The notes under the pieces are model-generated. The model was not told the origin of the DNA. It saw only the letters and a program-made list of their open reading frames with translations, and ran no database searches. Below, piece by piece: positions 42,541 through 54,089 of a stretch of 64,000 nucleotides of DNA (the first letter of the stretch is position 1; the number at the start of each line of letters is the position of its first letter). The position numbers and the translations under genes are program-made. The stretch lies in contig OV277857.1 of NCBI GenBank assembly GCA_922989275.2, forward strand, positions 48,151,083 to 48,215,082, given 5' to 3'. The stretch is from Gari tellinella. Its lineage: Eukaryota > Mollusca > Bivalvia > Cardiida > Psammobiidae.

Positions 42541-42803
42541 CAGTGTTCCTTCCCTACAACGGTCTTCCAACAACGACTCCCTCATTACAACAGCACTTGC
42601 CGAAGGTGCCTAAACAAGACAATTACCTATTTCATACGCTTTCACAGCTGCAATTTTGTACGTAACGCGACGTTTGATCTGGATTCAAGCTGTTTGCAAA
42701 TGTAAACAAAGTCTTAATGTTCCCTCCCTATAACGACTCCCTCCGAACAACACACACATTCTGTGTCTCCCGTTGGGTGTCGTTCTAGAGAGGGAGCCGT
42801 CAA
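42541..42803. repeat. TA-type MITE, CAGTGTTCCCTC family, degraded
   Basis: CAGTGTTCCTTCCCTACAAC at the left, TCTAGAGAGGGAGCCG at the right. Only the right half of the core remains (GATCTGGATTCAAGCTGTTT). A further degraded core lies upstream at about 42080-42150. Confidence 0.7.
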
Positions 42804-44365
42804 CTTTGAAAGCAGTAAGGCGGTGTTAAAGACTTTTCCTGATCTTGTTTCGGTGATTACAAATGGTCGGATAGAAGTTGTGCAAAGCGACCTGATAACG
42901 TCCCTGCAAAGAATCAACGGAGCTCCCATGTAAGGCCCGTCTCTTATATCTGAGGGTTTGGTTTGAATAAAACATCCTTGAGTATGAGTATGTCAGGACC
43001 GCTCTAGACAGAATAAAATGGCTTTGCCATATTTTGCACACGTGTCGCATACATTTACAGGTACGTTTACGCTTTAACCATTGCGTAACCCATCAGGTCC
43101 TAGATATATATCTTCTCTTCGGCATTCCACATCCGCTCTCTTCTAACTTGTCCTGCTCTGACCCTTGTTTCTGTGACCGACTCCCCTTTCCTCGAGCTAC
43201 TATAGGTGTACATGTATAGGTAACAACTGTCATTTCAGCATCTTCTTCACTCTTGGATTCATACCGGTATGAGAGAATGAGAGGTTGTTGGTGTTCCTAA
43301 TAAGATTCAGCTTCCCACCAAACAATTTCAGGTGCATAATCCCAATGTCATCAGAGTTTGACACTGGTCAGTATGCAGAGAATGAGTGGATGACCCATGC
43401 CTCCTTTTTATACTCCAATCGTGCTCTAAACGCAGCATTCTTGGTGAAATAATGGCCATAAATCGCAGGCGCACTTAACAACGTTATGATGTGGTGGATC
43501 TAAACAGAACGTGATAAAACGTGATAGCGTATCGTGGTTAACCATAAGAGAGCTTAAGAGAACGTGATGAAATTGAGAAAGATCTTCATAGGAATATTGT
43601 TGAGTTCGTAACAAAACGCTACAGGAGGTAACAAAACGTGCAGAGAGCATAAGAAAACGTGGTACAGCGTAGAAAAAGAAACCTCTTTGTTTTTTTCTAA
43701 ATCGTGGACATCCTAGCTATCGTGGCTAAGTGTAAATTCAGCAAGGCTGTTGGCCACTTACACGTAATGTAGAACCGTTTGAATGATCTGTACACGCGTG
43801 CAAACGATTGACCAGTGCAGCAAGGCATGCGAGGATGAATCAATATATGGCTTCGAGTGGACGTAAAATCGTCTTAGGAACAACAAAAACAACTGTACAC
43901 GCAAATATGTGCTTTCTTTACTGCAATTCTTTACATACATTTGTCCTATTCAACTCCGACATGGGTCGAACTCATTTTCAAACGTTGAGTGAAATTACGG
44001 ACATATGTTACAAACTATCCGGATCCAGATGAGAGGCCAACTAACTCCAATTGTTCAACGTATTAGTGATGTTATCTTAAAGACAATGCAGCTTATGAAT
44101 TGGTGAGGGTGTTTCCAGACGACAAAATTGCGACTTTAAGGTTAACCCCTACACTGCATTTCCCTTAGAACAATAGTTGTTTGCAAACGTTTTGGATCCT
44201 GATCAGTTCATCAAATCACGCCAAAATAATTGCCCTTGTCGAGCATGAGCGGCTCATTGTTTCAATTTTAAACCATGATTTCAGTTTACATATTTTATCA
44301 TTTTGTCTTTCCTTTTTACAGTTGGCAGGTATTGCTGGCACTCTGTTGAACAGTTAGTTCAACTA
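42804..44365. other. no supportable gene
   Basis: Contains a cluster of AAAACGTG-like motifs at about 43495-43670 and two partial core palindromes (about 44017 and 44180). Open frames overlap on both strands and show no domain. Confidence 0.4.
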
Positions 44366-44369
44366 TTAA

Positions 44370-44844
44370 TCCTTTAATCACCAAAGTCGACTTTGTAAAC
44401 AGTTTGGATCCAGATCAGACGTCGCGTAACGCGGCTTATCATCAGAATACAAACTGGTTGACTCTCGTATCGATATCTCTTAACACATTCAACCCTAGCG
44501 ACGATTATACTCGTCATTTACAAACAATGTACCTGTTAGGATTTCACTTGTCCCATGCAAATAGTGTAGACCCTGATCAGATGGCTCCTTAAGGAGCCCT
44601 CTGATCAGCGTCTACACTGTTTGTCATTTTGAAATATATTGTTAAAATCAACCCTACATGGTCAAAAATGGACTAGATATATTTTGAAATTGGAATTATC
44701 CATTAAAAGCTTCAGGGATGAATGAGTTAAGTCATGGCATTTTAGATATAATATTGAAACGAAATTGCATACAGAAATATTCAAGCAAACGACACTATGA
44801 CAGGAAGGGGTGAATATCTCACGATTAATTTGGCGGTGAACGGG
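44370..44844. repeat. TTAA-type MITE interrupted by another TTAA element
   Basis: TTAA at 44366-44369 and 44845-44848. Ends CCTTTAATCACCAAAGTCG and inverse CCCGTTCACCGCCAAATT. Without the insert it is about 228 bp, close to its relatives. It carries one core copy at about 44396-44460. Confidence 0.8.
44484..44726. repeat. nested TTAA-type MITE, CACATTCA family
   Basis: TTAA at 44480-44483 and 44727-44730. Ends CACATTCAACCCTAGCG and inverse CTCATTCATCCCTGAAG. The core is AGATGGCTCCTTAAGGAGCC, flanked by GTGTAGACCCTGATC and inverse. It inserted into the older MITE around it. Confidence 0.85.
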
Positions 44845-44885
44845 TTAAATTGGATAGTATTTATTAGTTAACTTTAACGAAAATT

Positions 44886-45055
44886 CAATGATCACTCCCT
44901 ACAAAGCCCCTCGTTACACAGCGTCTGATCTGGATTCAAGTTGTTTGCTAATGTAAGCAGCGCTTATCAATTTTCCGTCCCTATAACAACTCCACTCGAA
45001 CAACACACATAATAGTTGTCTCCTATTTTGTGTTCTTGTAGATAGGGAGCGTTGT
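44886..45055. repeat. TA-type MITE, CAGTGTTCCCTC family, degraded
   Basis: ATGATCACTCCCTACAAAG at the left and TTCTTGTAGATAGGGAGCGT at the right, with a half core (GCGTCTGATCTGGATTCAAG). Short, internally deleted copy. Confidence 0.6.
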
Positions 45056-45090
45056 ACTAAGGATTGTTCATTCGTCCCATGTCAGAGTTT

Positions 45091-47017
45091 TAGCTCACCT
45101 GAGCCGAAGGCTCAAGGTGAGCTATTGTGACCGCTCATTGTCCGTAGTACGTCTGTCCGTCTGTCCGTTCACTTTTACTTCAAACGACATCTCCTCTGAA
45201 CCCGGAGATTGTAGGGCGGATTCAAACTGCTCATGATGTTCCTTGGATGCTTCTCTACAGAAATTGTTAAAATGAAACTTTCAAGTGGACTACTTATTGT
45301 AATTTATTTAAAAAAGTGAAAAACTTTAAACAATCTTCTTGTAAAAAACTGCTAGGCCCACAGCTTTGATATTTGTTTTTTAGTATCTCCTGGTGATTCT
45401 CTCTCAAAATTGTTAATATCAAAACTAAAACTGACCATAGGGATTCACCATAGGGATTTTTTCATTGCCGCTTTATGCAGGATTCATTGCCGCTTTATTC
45501 AGGTTATACTGTTTTACTGAAGGTTTAAGCAGGGTTTCAAGCACCCTTATACTAAATCACCTATATTTGCAAACAGTTTGGATCCAGGTCAGATGCCACA
45601 TAATGCAGCATCTAATCTGGATCTAAACTATTTGCCACTCATTTACATATTTTCTTATATTTAGAAAATATAAGTTATTATTTTTTACATATTTCACATA
45701 CAAACATTTGGAGCAGACAACAGTTCAGCATGATAATAGTCAGTTCTCCCTGAGACGGTCTCTTATTGCATAACTGACCCAAAGCTAGCTCTGAACTCAG
45801 GTCACTGAGATACATAGCAGAAATTATGATGTCTGCTATTTTATGCTCAAGCACAACTTAGTTCAAGGCATATTACTTTTGGTCTGTCTGTTTGTTTGTT
45901 TGTTTATCTTTCTGTCTATCAGTCCACAATTAATTCTTGGCCATAAACAGTATGGATCCAGGTCAGATGCCACATAATGCTGCATCTAATCTGGATCCAA
46001 ATTTGCCACTCATTTACATATAGTTTCCTATATTTAGAAAATGTAAATAATGATATTTATTAACCTATTAACGCATACATATTCCTTTTTATGTCTTTAA
46101 TTTATTCTTCCACAGAAGAAAATAATTCACTTTATACAGTCATTGTTGTCTTTAACAATTGCTTCAAATGACATCTCCTCATATATTGCTGAAAAGATTT
46201 CAACCATGTTCCTTGGGTCAAGTTGTTTCAAAATTGTTCAAAGAATTAAAAACAATGTAGAACTCTGGTTGCCATGGCAACCAAGTGAAAAAATAAGGAA
46301 ATCTTAAAAAATCTTCTTGTCTGAAACTACAAGGGCCAGATCTTAGACATTTGTCACATAGCATCATCTACAGGTCCTCTATCAAGTTTGTACAAACTAT
46401 GCCCCTGGGGTCAAAATTGACCCCGCCCCGGGGGTCACAGTTTTACATAGAGTTATATAGTGAAATTTTCCAACGTCTTCTCCTCTGAAAATAATATGGC
46501 CAGAGCTTTGATATCTGGCATGGTGACACTTTTAGATGTCCTATACCAATAAGGTTCAAATGGTTCTGGTCGATTGCATATCATCTACAGGTCCTCTATC
46601 AAGTTTGTACAAATTATGCCCCTGGGGTCAAAATTAGCCCCACCCGGGGGTCACAGTTTTCAAACGTCTTCTTTTCTGAAGCTAATATAGCCAGAGCTTT
46701 GATATTCGGCATGGTGTTACTTCTAGATGTCCTTTATCTATTTTGTTCAAATGGTTCCAGTCTGTTGCATATGTAGGTCACAGGAGCTAAAAATAGATTT
46801 TTTCAATGGAAACTTAAAAAAAATCTTCATGTCTAGAACCCTAGTACCCTGATCTTAGATATTTGGAACATAGCATCATCTACAGGTCCTCTATTAAGAT
46901 TGTTCAAATTATGCCCCTCGGGTAAAAAATGACCCCGTCCTGGACATAAATCATTATCTCCATTTTGATGTACAGCTATTCTCAGGTGAGCGACATATGC
47001 CCCATGGGGCTCTTGTT
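45091..47017 (+). repeat. GTGAGCGA-type interspersed repeat, longest copy
   Basis: Begins TAGCTCACCTGAGCCGAAGG with CTCAAGGTGAGCTA, a terminal hairpin, and ends TCAGGTGAGCGACATATGCC and CTCTTGTTA. Internal units repeat ATCAAGTTTGTACAAA.TATGCCCC and GGGTCACAGTTTT. An insert with two core palindromes (about 45570-45640 and 45950-46010) sits at about 45530-46135. Noncoding. Confidence 0.8.
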
Positions 47018-47035
47018 AATATTGGTACAATTCAA

Positions 47036-47138
47036 CTTGAGTTGTGTCTGAGATCGTTCTCAATCATTTGATTGGTCAGATTTGAACAAAAGCTCAAATC
47101 GGACCAATCAAATGATTGAAATCGACATAGACTCAATT
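47036..47138. repeat. foldback element
   Basis: TTGAGTTGTGTCTGAGATCG with TCAATCATTTGATTGGT is answered by ACCAATCAAATGATTGA and ATCGACATAGACTCAATTCA. The central loop is short. Confidence 0.8.
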
Positions 47139-47505
47139 CAAACTCTTTATAACCTTGCAGTAAGTGCGAATATGTAATCAAGCGTCATCCGACTTAGCTG
47201 CACAGACGAAAACAACATTATATTCCAATATTTCAAATATTTTTCTTCATTTGCAAATGTGATTAGTGTACATATATTTAATTGTAATATTATCAAGGTT
47301 ACGACGCACGCCCCCATTGTGATCGCACCAATGTCGGGCAGTATCGGAACTGTACGTCTTTGAGCAGCCATTCCTATCAACTGAAGACCATGCTAGAGCA
47401 TTGTGCGGCACCAGCCATTAGATAACAATGTTGGGAGATCATTTTACGTAGAGTACTAATATTGACCGATATTTATCCGATCTTAACAAAGGCGAACTAC
47501 ATTAA

Positions 47506-47743
47506 TCCTTTCACCGCCGGAATCGCCTAAAGTTGAATTTGCAAACAGGTTTGATCCCGATCAGACGCCGCGTTACGCGGCGTCTGATCAGGATCAAAAC
47601 TGTTTGACACTCGTTTTGATAAATCTTATGTCACACTCTTTAAATCTAACTTTGAAATGATATTGCAGACATCAATATTGAAGCAGACGACAAAAGAACG
47701 GTGTAGGGGTAAAAAATTCAAAGATAATTTGGCGCTGAAAGGG
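47506..47743. repeat. TTAA-type MITE with core palindrome
   Basis: TTAA at 47502-47505 and 47744-47747. Ends TCCTTTCACCGCCGGAATC and inverse CCCTTTCAGCGCCAAATTA. The core GATCAGACGCCGCGTTACGC is nearly perfect. 238 bp. Confidence 0.85.
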
Positions 47744-48106
47744 TTAAAGCATAATTCTACACACAATATCACATAGGAAAGTGCCTATTAACCCTTACCC
47801 CCACATTAAAGTCCCTTTTAGTGCATTTTCTTCTTCCATAGACATTGGTCCTAATATCTTGACATCATTCATTCCCAGTAACCCTGTTTGTGGTTAAAAC
47901 ATTTTCTCCATTTTAAACCAGTTGAGCCAAACTAGACACGGGAAACCCCCTTGTCAGTTTCCAAACTGTTTTCCATTCAGATGAAAACAAATTGGTAGAT
48001 ATTTCATACAGATGTTGTTCTTTAATATTTTACTACATTGCGTTTGCATTTAGTTTCATTTCACCTTGGGTAAATAGTGTCCTCTCCACTATACGTATAG
48101 GTGGTA

Positions 48107-48352
48107 CAGTGGAGAATCTGCTATTCTTTCCCGTTTAAACGCAAACGTACGCAAACGCAAAGCACTAAAACGTAGAAAAGAACAACTTTTGGACAATTCT
48201 AATAATTCTTGTTTATCTTGGTGGCAAACAGTTTAGAGCCTGATCAGACGCCGGGTTACCCGGCGTCTGATCTGGCTCCAAACTGTTTGCACTGCAAATA
48301 ATAGTTTTAGCGTAAACGCGTTTATTGGGAAAGAATAACAGATTCTCCACTG
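48107..48352. repeat. TA-type MITE, CAGTGGAGAA family, with core palindrome
   Basis: TA at both sides. Ends CAGTGGAGAATCTGCTATTC and inverse CAGTGGAGAATCTGTTATTC, continuing to GTTTAAACGC/GCGTAAACGCG. The core is AGCCTGATCAGACGCCGGGT. Confidence 0.88.
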
Positions 48353-48407
48353 TACTCTTTATGGCAAACAATGGCAGTAATATGCTTATAATTCGAATTA
48401 AACTATA

Positions 48408-48582
48408 CAATAAAACCTCTCTATTAAGAATGTATATAAGACAGCTCATTGTTTAAAGTAATGTAAGGTAAACAAGTACGTAAATATTTCTTTAAGATGA
48501 CATCGCTGCTTTGTTATTAAAAGGTTGTCTTAATACCTGATAATTTACTAAATTTAGTGCTTGTAATAGAGAAGTTTTACTG
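48408..48582. repeat. MITE, CAGTAAAACC-terminus family
   Basis: CAATAAAACCTCTCTATTAA at the left and AATAGAGAAGTTTTACTG at the right, with TA at the left. It has an internally decayed core. Confidence 0.7.
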
Positions 48583-48624
48583 TGCTTAGATATTGCGATT
48601 GAACAGACTTTAAATAGTTTTATA

Positions 48625-48826
48625 CAGTAGAGAAGACGTTTGCTTTCCCGTTTAAATGCAAATCAAGTATATTGCAATGCAATAACATGTAAAATATGGC
48701 AACCTTTTGACAATATTGAATGATCTTTTTAATGTGAGTTGCAAACGGTGCGGAGTCTGTTTGCAATGGAAATAAAAGATTCAGCGTAAACACATTTATT
48801 TGTTAATAATAACCTCTTCTCCACTG
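48625..48826. repeat. TA-type MITE, CAGTGGAGAA family, core deleted
   Basis: Ends CAGTAGAGAAGACGTTTGCT and inverse CAGTGGAGAAGAGGTTATTA, with TA flanks. Only fragments of the core remain (GCAAACGGTGCGGAGTCTG), so this copy has lost most of the palindrome. Confidence 0.75.
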
Positions 48827-49520
48827 TATGCTCATGTTGAGGGTGTATAACATGATGGAATTTAGCTAATCATAATATAAGAATATCAATGCTTGGAAGA
48901 TACAAAAATATTGTTACCTTAAGCATTCTTATCAAATTTCGTTGGTAACATTATATCCTTTTAATAGATACGATGTACGAGATGTTTCTAATGGCGCATA
49001 TTTTACGGTTTAAATTGGAACCTTTTTATTCAGCGGCGGAATAAATTTAAGGTGCTATTGTAGGGAGTCAAGGATTGAGATCGGACAGTAGTCACACGAA
49101 GTTCTTGTTAAACAAGTCAGCGATCAACACGTCTTTTACTGATTTTTTACAGTTTTCGTCCGTTCATGTTGTGTTTTAGAAATGTCCCTTTTGGAGACTT
49201 GCGAAACGCAAGTGAATAAATAACTTCAATTATGCAATTGGATTTAAATTCCCTTGGTGAGTATATGGGTGCTGGAAAACAAATCAGCCTTTTATGAGCA
49301 AACCTGTCTTATTGCATTGCAAAATGTGTATATCAAGGCCAGCCGCCGTGTCTTTGACTATGCGGCTTGTCTTGAGCTACACTGTTTGACATCCACCTGC
49401 ATCTAAAGTTGTATTATACATACAGTTTTGGGCAGCGTAGACCAAAATCAGATACAGAGCCGAGGATGATAACGATGCTATGTCTGTACAATTTTGCAAT
49501 ACAATATAAGTTACACAGTT

Positions 49521-49618
49521 TTCAGGTGACCTAATATGGAATATACACTGCCAGTAAATACGCTCTCGTCCCATATGGAATTTACTGGCAGTGTATATTC
49601 CATATTAGGTCACCTGAA
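49521..49618. repeat. perfect 39-bp inverted repeat
   Basis: The arm at 49521-49559, starting TTCAGGTGACCTAATATGGA, is repeated exactly in inverse at 49580-49618, with a 20-bp loop. No mismatch was seen, so it is young or maintained. Confidence 0.9.
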
Positions 49619-49675
49619 CACTGTTTAACGTTGTTATTCTACCGACTACTTTTTATTCTTGACGAAATAGATTAA

Positions 49676-49881
49676 CCCTTAGCCTGCCAGTCACGACTAT
49701 AGCTCCATATGCAAACAGCTTGGATCCGGATGAGACGCCGAGTAACTCGGCGTCTCATCCGGATCCAAGCTGTTTGACACTCGGACAACATTTTCAGCAA
49801 TTTTGAGCAACTTTGAAGCACTTTGAAACTTGAAGCAGACGAGAAATATAGCAGACGACAATTTATTTGGCGGGCTATGGG
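49676..49881. repeat. TTAA-type MITE (piggyBac-like) with core palindrome
   Basis: TTAA at 49672-49675 and 49882-49885. Ends CCCTTAGCCTGCCAGTCACG and inverse CCCATAGCCCGCCAAATAAA. The core (CAAACAGCTTGGATCCGGAT, GAGACGCCGAG and their inverse) is almost perfect. Nearly identical to 56672-56875. The TTAACCC..TGCC end resembles known piggyBac termini. Confidence 0.9.
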
Positions 49882-50021
49882 TTAAAAGCGGGCACTGTCA
49901 TATAATATGAAAAAATGACACCATCAATCATTATCTAAACATTAGTGCGTGACGTCATGTTTACCGCCCAAATAATGTTAACATCTTAATCAGCAACCGT
50001 TTAATGACTTGTTTATTTATA

Positions 50022-50266
50022 CAGTGGAGAAAATGTTATTCTTTCCCGTTTAAACGCAAACGAAACGCAAACGCATCGTAATAAAATGTACAAGATAACA
50101 ACCTTTTGACAATTCTGACTATTCATTTTATACAAGTGGCAAACAGTTTGGAGCCTGATCAGACGTCGGGTCACCCGGCGTATGATCTGGCTCCAAACTG
50201 TTTGCAATGGAAATATCAGTTTTAGCGTAAACGCGTTTATTGGGAAATAATAACGTTTCCCCACTG
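50022..50266. repeat. TA-type MITE, CAGTGGAGAA family, with core palindrome
   Basis: TA flanks. Ends CAGTGGAGAAAATGTTATTC and inverse CAGTGGGGAAACGTTATTAT. The core is GCCTGATCAGACGTCGGGTC. 245 bp. Confidence 0.88.
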
Positions 50267-50269
50267 TAC

Positions 50270-51230
50270 CTGGTTCAAAATCAACGGTAAATTGTTTGAA
50301 TGTTTGTAAACATAAGCGCGGACGTTATAGAAACCAAATAACATCATCTTCATCGAACGTTGGTCACTTTGAACGATACGTTGCTAACGTTTTCACGTGC
50401 ATAAGATCTGTTGTCCCCCCGGTTCAATATTAGGTTGCTGAAAGCAGTGGATGGAAATTACACGGCGTTCACATGACGCCAATTCACCTATCGGATGGCT
50501 AGAAACTTGTAGGAGGTAGGATAATACAGCTTGTTTTGTCACGACATCGCTCAAATGTATGTAGTACATGTACTATGAGCTTATTAAACATTGTTTACAA
50601 CACTGACCAATTATATTAAACAAGTACACTGATGTAATATTTCGTATTTGTACAAGACGAACCACGTGTCCAAATCTGGATGAAATAATTACTACTGCAA
50701 GAGTCCAAATTATTCAGTTGCACAATACTGTTATGTTACCTTTTTAGTTTACATTATTAACTCATTCACCCATGAAACATTTAAAGAACAAATCCAATTT
50801 CCAATCACTGTTGTCTATTTTTTAGTATTTAGGGTTTATCGTTCGAAACGATGGATGCTCCCCACAAAGAAATACCTATATAGGTATAGTATGTTGAATG
50901 TAGGTGAACACAGTATCAAATCAAGTTTCATCAATTTATGATATAACTTTCAGGAGATATGTATGGTGGCATATTTCTGACACCAGTTAACCACTTATTT
51001 ATCATGATAGATTCCTGTTAATATCTCACATAAATACTCAACTATTTAGTTTTCGCAAAAACTTTCGCGTTAGTTTTCAGATTATTATCTGTAAAGTGGA
51101 ATGTGGAAACTTTTCACGATAACCAGATGAATATCTGAACACGAACTTTGCAATGATACTGCTTTAAACTGCCACCACTTAACGAATTTATCTAGTTACT
51201 TAACTACTAAACAAACAAACAAAAACACAA
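50270..51230. other. no gene seen
   Basis: AT-rich. One possible decayed TTAA-type end (TTAACTCATTCACCCATG) near 50758. No splice-supported frame. Confidence 0.4.
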
Positions 51231-51239
51231 ATAAATAAA

Positions 51240-51800
51240 ATATATAAAAGTTCAGCTCAATATGTGAAGCTTGGTGGGGATGGGGTGGGGGTGCAGCAAA
51301 CGATGAATTTCTATTATTTTAAGTTCAACATGGGCCATAAGTCCAAAGTATTTGGTTCGATTTGCCTACATATCGAACTATTTCTAAATATTAAAACAAC
51401 AAACATTTGCTGAAAGTTTGGTGAAAGTCTTATGAAAATGTTTGAAATAAAGAGCGGAAACTATTGGGTCATGGCGACCTTACCCATAGAAGGACCGTAA
51501 CTCCAAACTGCATGACTCGGTTTGGATGGTTATCGAGCTTGCCTCTTTTTTAGGTATTAAACAGTTTCAGCAAGTTTGATGAAAATCAGAATAAAACTAT
51601 TCGAGTCAGAGAGTGGAAACTATTGTGGAGACAAATTCAAAGGTCATGGCTCTTAAGCTCTGGTGCCATTTGACTGGTGTTGTTGCAAATAGAAACATTG
51701 TAAGTAAGTTCGGTGAAAATCAGTTGAAAACACTTTGAGTTAGAGAGGGCGGAAACTGGAACCGCCCGCCAAGCCGCCAGGAATGTTCCCATAATACGTT
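51240..51800 (+). repeat. interspersed repeat with about three diverged internal units
   Basis: GCGGAAACTATTGGGTCATG, GTGGAAACTATTGTGGAGAC and GGCGGAAACTGGAACCGCCC mark successive units, each preceded by a GTGAAAATC-like block. It ends GCCAGGAATGTTCCCATAAT. Noncoding. Confidence 0.55.
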
Positions 51801-52070
51801 CCGTCAGAAGTCGGGCGTATTAAAACTTGTCCGTTTTCAAACGTTGGCTGCAGAACTAATACTCGACAAATACTTCGATACATCTTCTTCAGAACTATAA
51901 TCGACTAAACTGTTTTACATTTCTGCAAATAGTATTATTTTAGAAAGTTGTACAAATGTATGAAATATACGATATTTTTCCTGTTTACAGTTAGATACAC
52001 ATTATATTGCCCTGACTATATAATATGGAATGAGCTGCCTTACTATTCAAAAGTACAAATCGTATTATCA

Positions 52071-52321
52071 ACCATTTGCTCTATTAAGACGCCTTTTATG
52101 CATTTGATTTATTTCCCCCGCTTTAGAAATCTAGTTTCACTTAATGTGGTTATGAGTATGTATCATAATAGGTATTTTCCTGTATGCAAGCAGATGGTAC
52201 CTTAAAGCAGGTTAAAGGTTAAGCATAATGATTCGCCTTCAGGCACATTCTGCATTACTTTCAACCTTCTTCAAGGTGTTCACCTGTCTTCAAAACTAGA
52301 ACCAGACTATATGGTAATGGT
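52071..52321. repeat. TTAA-type MITE with GCTTAAAGC core
   Basis: The left end is degraded (CCATTTGCTC). The right end is ATATGGTAATGG followed by TTAA at 52322-52325. The interior has ACCTTAAAGCAGGTTAAAGG and a hairpin around CGCCTTCAGGC. Relative of 31838-32081. Confidence 0.6.
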
Positions 52322-52350
52322 TTAATCAACTTTAAGTCTTTATTTCCAGT

Positions 52351-52808
52351 TAATCTACTACCCCATAGCCTGTTTCTAGTATTAAAAAAGCTGACCTTGA
52401 AGCAGGTTGAAAGTAAAGCTATCATCTTCTAGGATATAGCAAATATGTAACTTGTTATACATGTCTCTGACTACAAAATAGAATCCATTTAGTGCAGTGA
52501 AGAAATAATTAAAGGCTGTAAAAGTCGTATTTATATGATAATGTGTTAAATAATTTACAACCTCGTTTACACTTTCAGAGTGGCACATTATAGACCCTGC
52601 TCCAACTGTTTATGCAATGTCAATTTGGTCTAAGTTGGCACTTCTTGCCTTGTATTACGGTAATAAAACTACATAAAAATTACCTCTTTAGACTCAATTA
52701 TATCAGATGGTAGCTTAAAGCAGGCTAAAGTAAAGCATAATACTCCTTAAGTGCTTAAAGTGGTCACCTGTCTTCAAAACCAGAAAGAGGCTATAGAGGA
52801 ATGGGTTA
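52351..52808. repeat. MITE of the GCTTAAAGC core family, with insert
   Basis: CTACCCCATAGCCTGTTTCT at the left is answered in inverse by CCCATTCCTCTATAGCCTC at the right. GCTGACCTTGAAGCAGGTTG and AGTGGTCACCTGTCTTCAAA flank the middle. An unrelated insert lies inside. Confidence 0.5.
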
Positions 52809-53189
52809 TGTTACACTACTGGGTGTCTGTTTAATACACGAGGAAAGAAATACAGAAATCTCATGAGCAAGACGAAAACCGTTTGACTCGTTAGTATATT
52901 ACTGTTGTTTTACCAACGTTTCACTATCATGAAGTCAACAATTTTGAACAATGTCCTCTGCTTTTATTTCTCATTTTTAAATTTAAGTTATGTTTGACTT
53001 AAGAAATATTGAAATGAGCGCCAAACACTTCAAATCCTATAAATGAACGCCGCGTAATGCAGCATTTGATCACCATTGTATTGTTTGTTAACGGCCGTTT
53101 CTATGGGCTAATTGGGCGTCCCAGAAAGAGTTGAGCTGATACACAAAAATAACCAGGGGCGATGGCCTATACTTATTATCGATAGAATA

Positions 53190-53348
53190 AAAAAGTTCTC
53201 TGGTTCTTTTGAATGCCCAGTGTAAATGAATGATAATCGGACCTAGGTTCATAAAATCTCATCCGAAGAATATGGTCCGTCGGGGAATCAAACTCATTAG
53301 CCCGATACCGCAGTCTGTGCAACCACTGGACCACGTCCGCCATCTGAT
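53190..53348 (-). repeat. tRNA-derived SINE, minus strand
   Basis: On the minus strand TGGTCCAGTGGTTGC (box A) and GAGTTTGATTCCCC (box B) are about 35 bp apart. The body has TGAGATTTTATGAACCTAGG and TCATTTACACTGGGCA. It is related to 53621-53892 in the body region. Confidence 0.75.
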
Positions 53349-53620
53349 ACTGATCCAAACTAAAAGTAACCGTTGTACATGGTATAAGGCAGAATAGAGG
53401 GGTTTACTTTAATCGATTAAAGCAAACTACTGTTCAAAGTAGATTACTTAGTTTCAGGGAAGGGTATTAACAAGTCAATATGTAGTCGTCTTACGGTCTT
53501 AGTTTACAAACAGGCAGAACATCATTTTATGACTTTAAACGATGAGTAATTGTGGAAAGTTTCAATTTGAGTTTACTGCATTAGTTTTGACTTGCAATTA
53601 GCTGCCATCTGCCCTAAAGA

Positions 53621-53892
53621 ACCGGCGGACATAGTCGAGAGGTAAAGCGCCCGATTACGAGGTCAGGCGTCGTGAGTACAATCCCCCGCCGGACAAAGTC
53701 CTTCAGATGAGACTTAATAAACCGAGGTCCGATGTATCAGTGCTTTACACTGGGCATCTAAGAGAACCAGAGAAATGTTCGATAATTCGGTAGGGCATCG
53801 CGCCTGGGTCCTCTGTACTCGCTCCCCTCTCTCTGGTGTGTTCAATTAGCCCATAGATAGCAGAAACGGACGTTAACAAACCAAACCAAACC
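53621..53892 (+). repeat. tRNA-derived SINE, nearly full length
   Basis: The head ACCGGCGGACATAGTCGAGA contains box A (TAGTCGAGAGG). A degraded box B is GTGAGTACAATCC. The body has AGGTCCGATGTATCAGTGCT and GGGCATCGCGCCTGGGTCCT, and the tail is GACGTTAACAAACCAAACCA. 3' half shared with 15501-15751 and 17045-17107. Confidence 0.88.
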
Positions 53893-54089
53893 TTCTGCCC
53901 TAAAGATAAGGCACGTAGGAAGCAAAAATTGGATTCGGGGCACACACTTCATCTCTAAATCATTGACCACTATTCTTTTCTTTTTTTTTGGAGGGGGGGG
54001 GGGGGAGGGTTAACCATCGATTTTTGTCTATTAACAACGGATTTTATTTTTTTTTAAATTTGCAGCGTTTTCTGGCGTTTTTTAGGTGT

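Noticed and set aside
45091..47017. CRISPR-like or tandem regulatory array from regularly recurring ATGCCCC/GGTCACAG blocks
   Set aside because: The blocks are diverged internal units of an interspersed eukaryotic repeat seen in at least five copies.
41654..48449. Many short frames reading DPDQTPRNAASD-like peptide, suggesting a protein family
   Set aside because: They are translations of the MITE core palindrome, occur on either strand, and have no start, splice or codon support.
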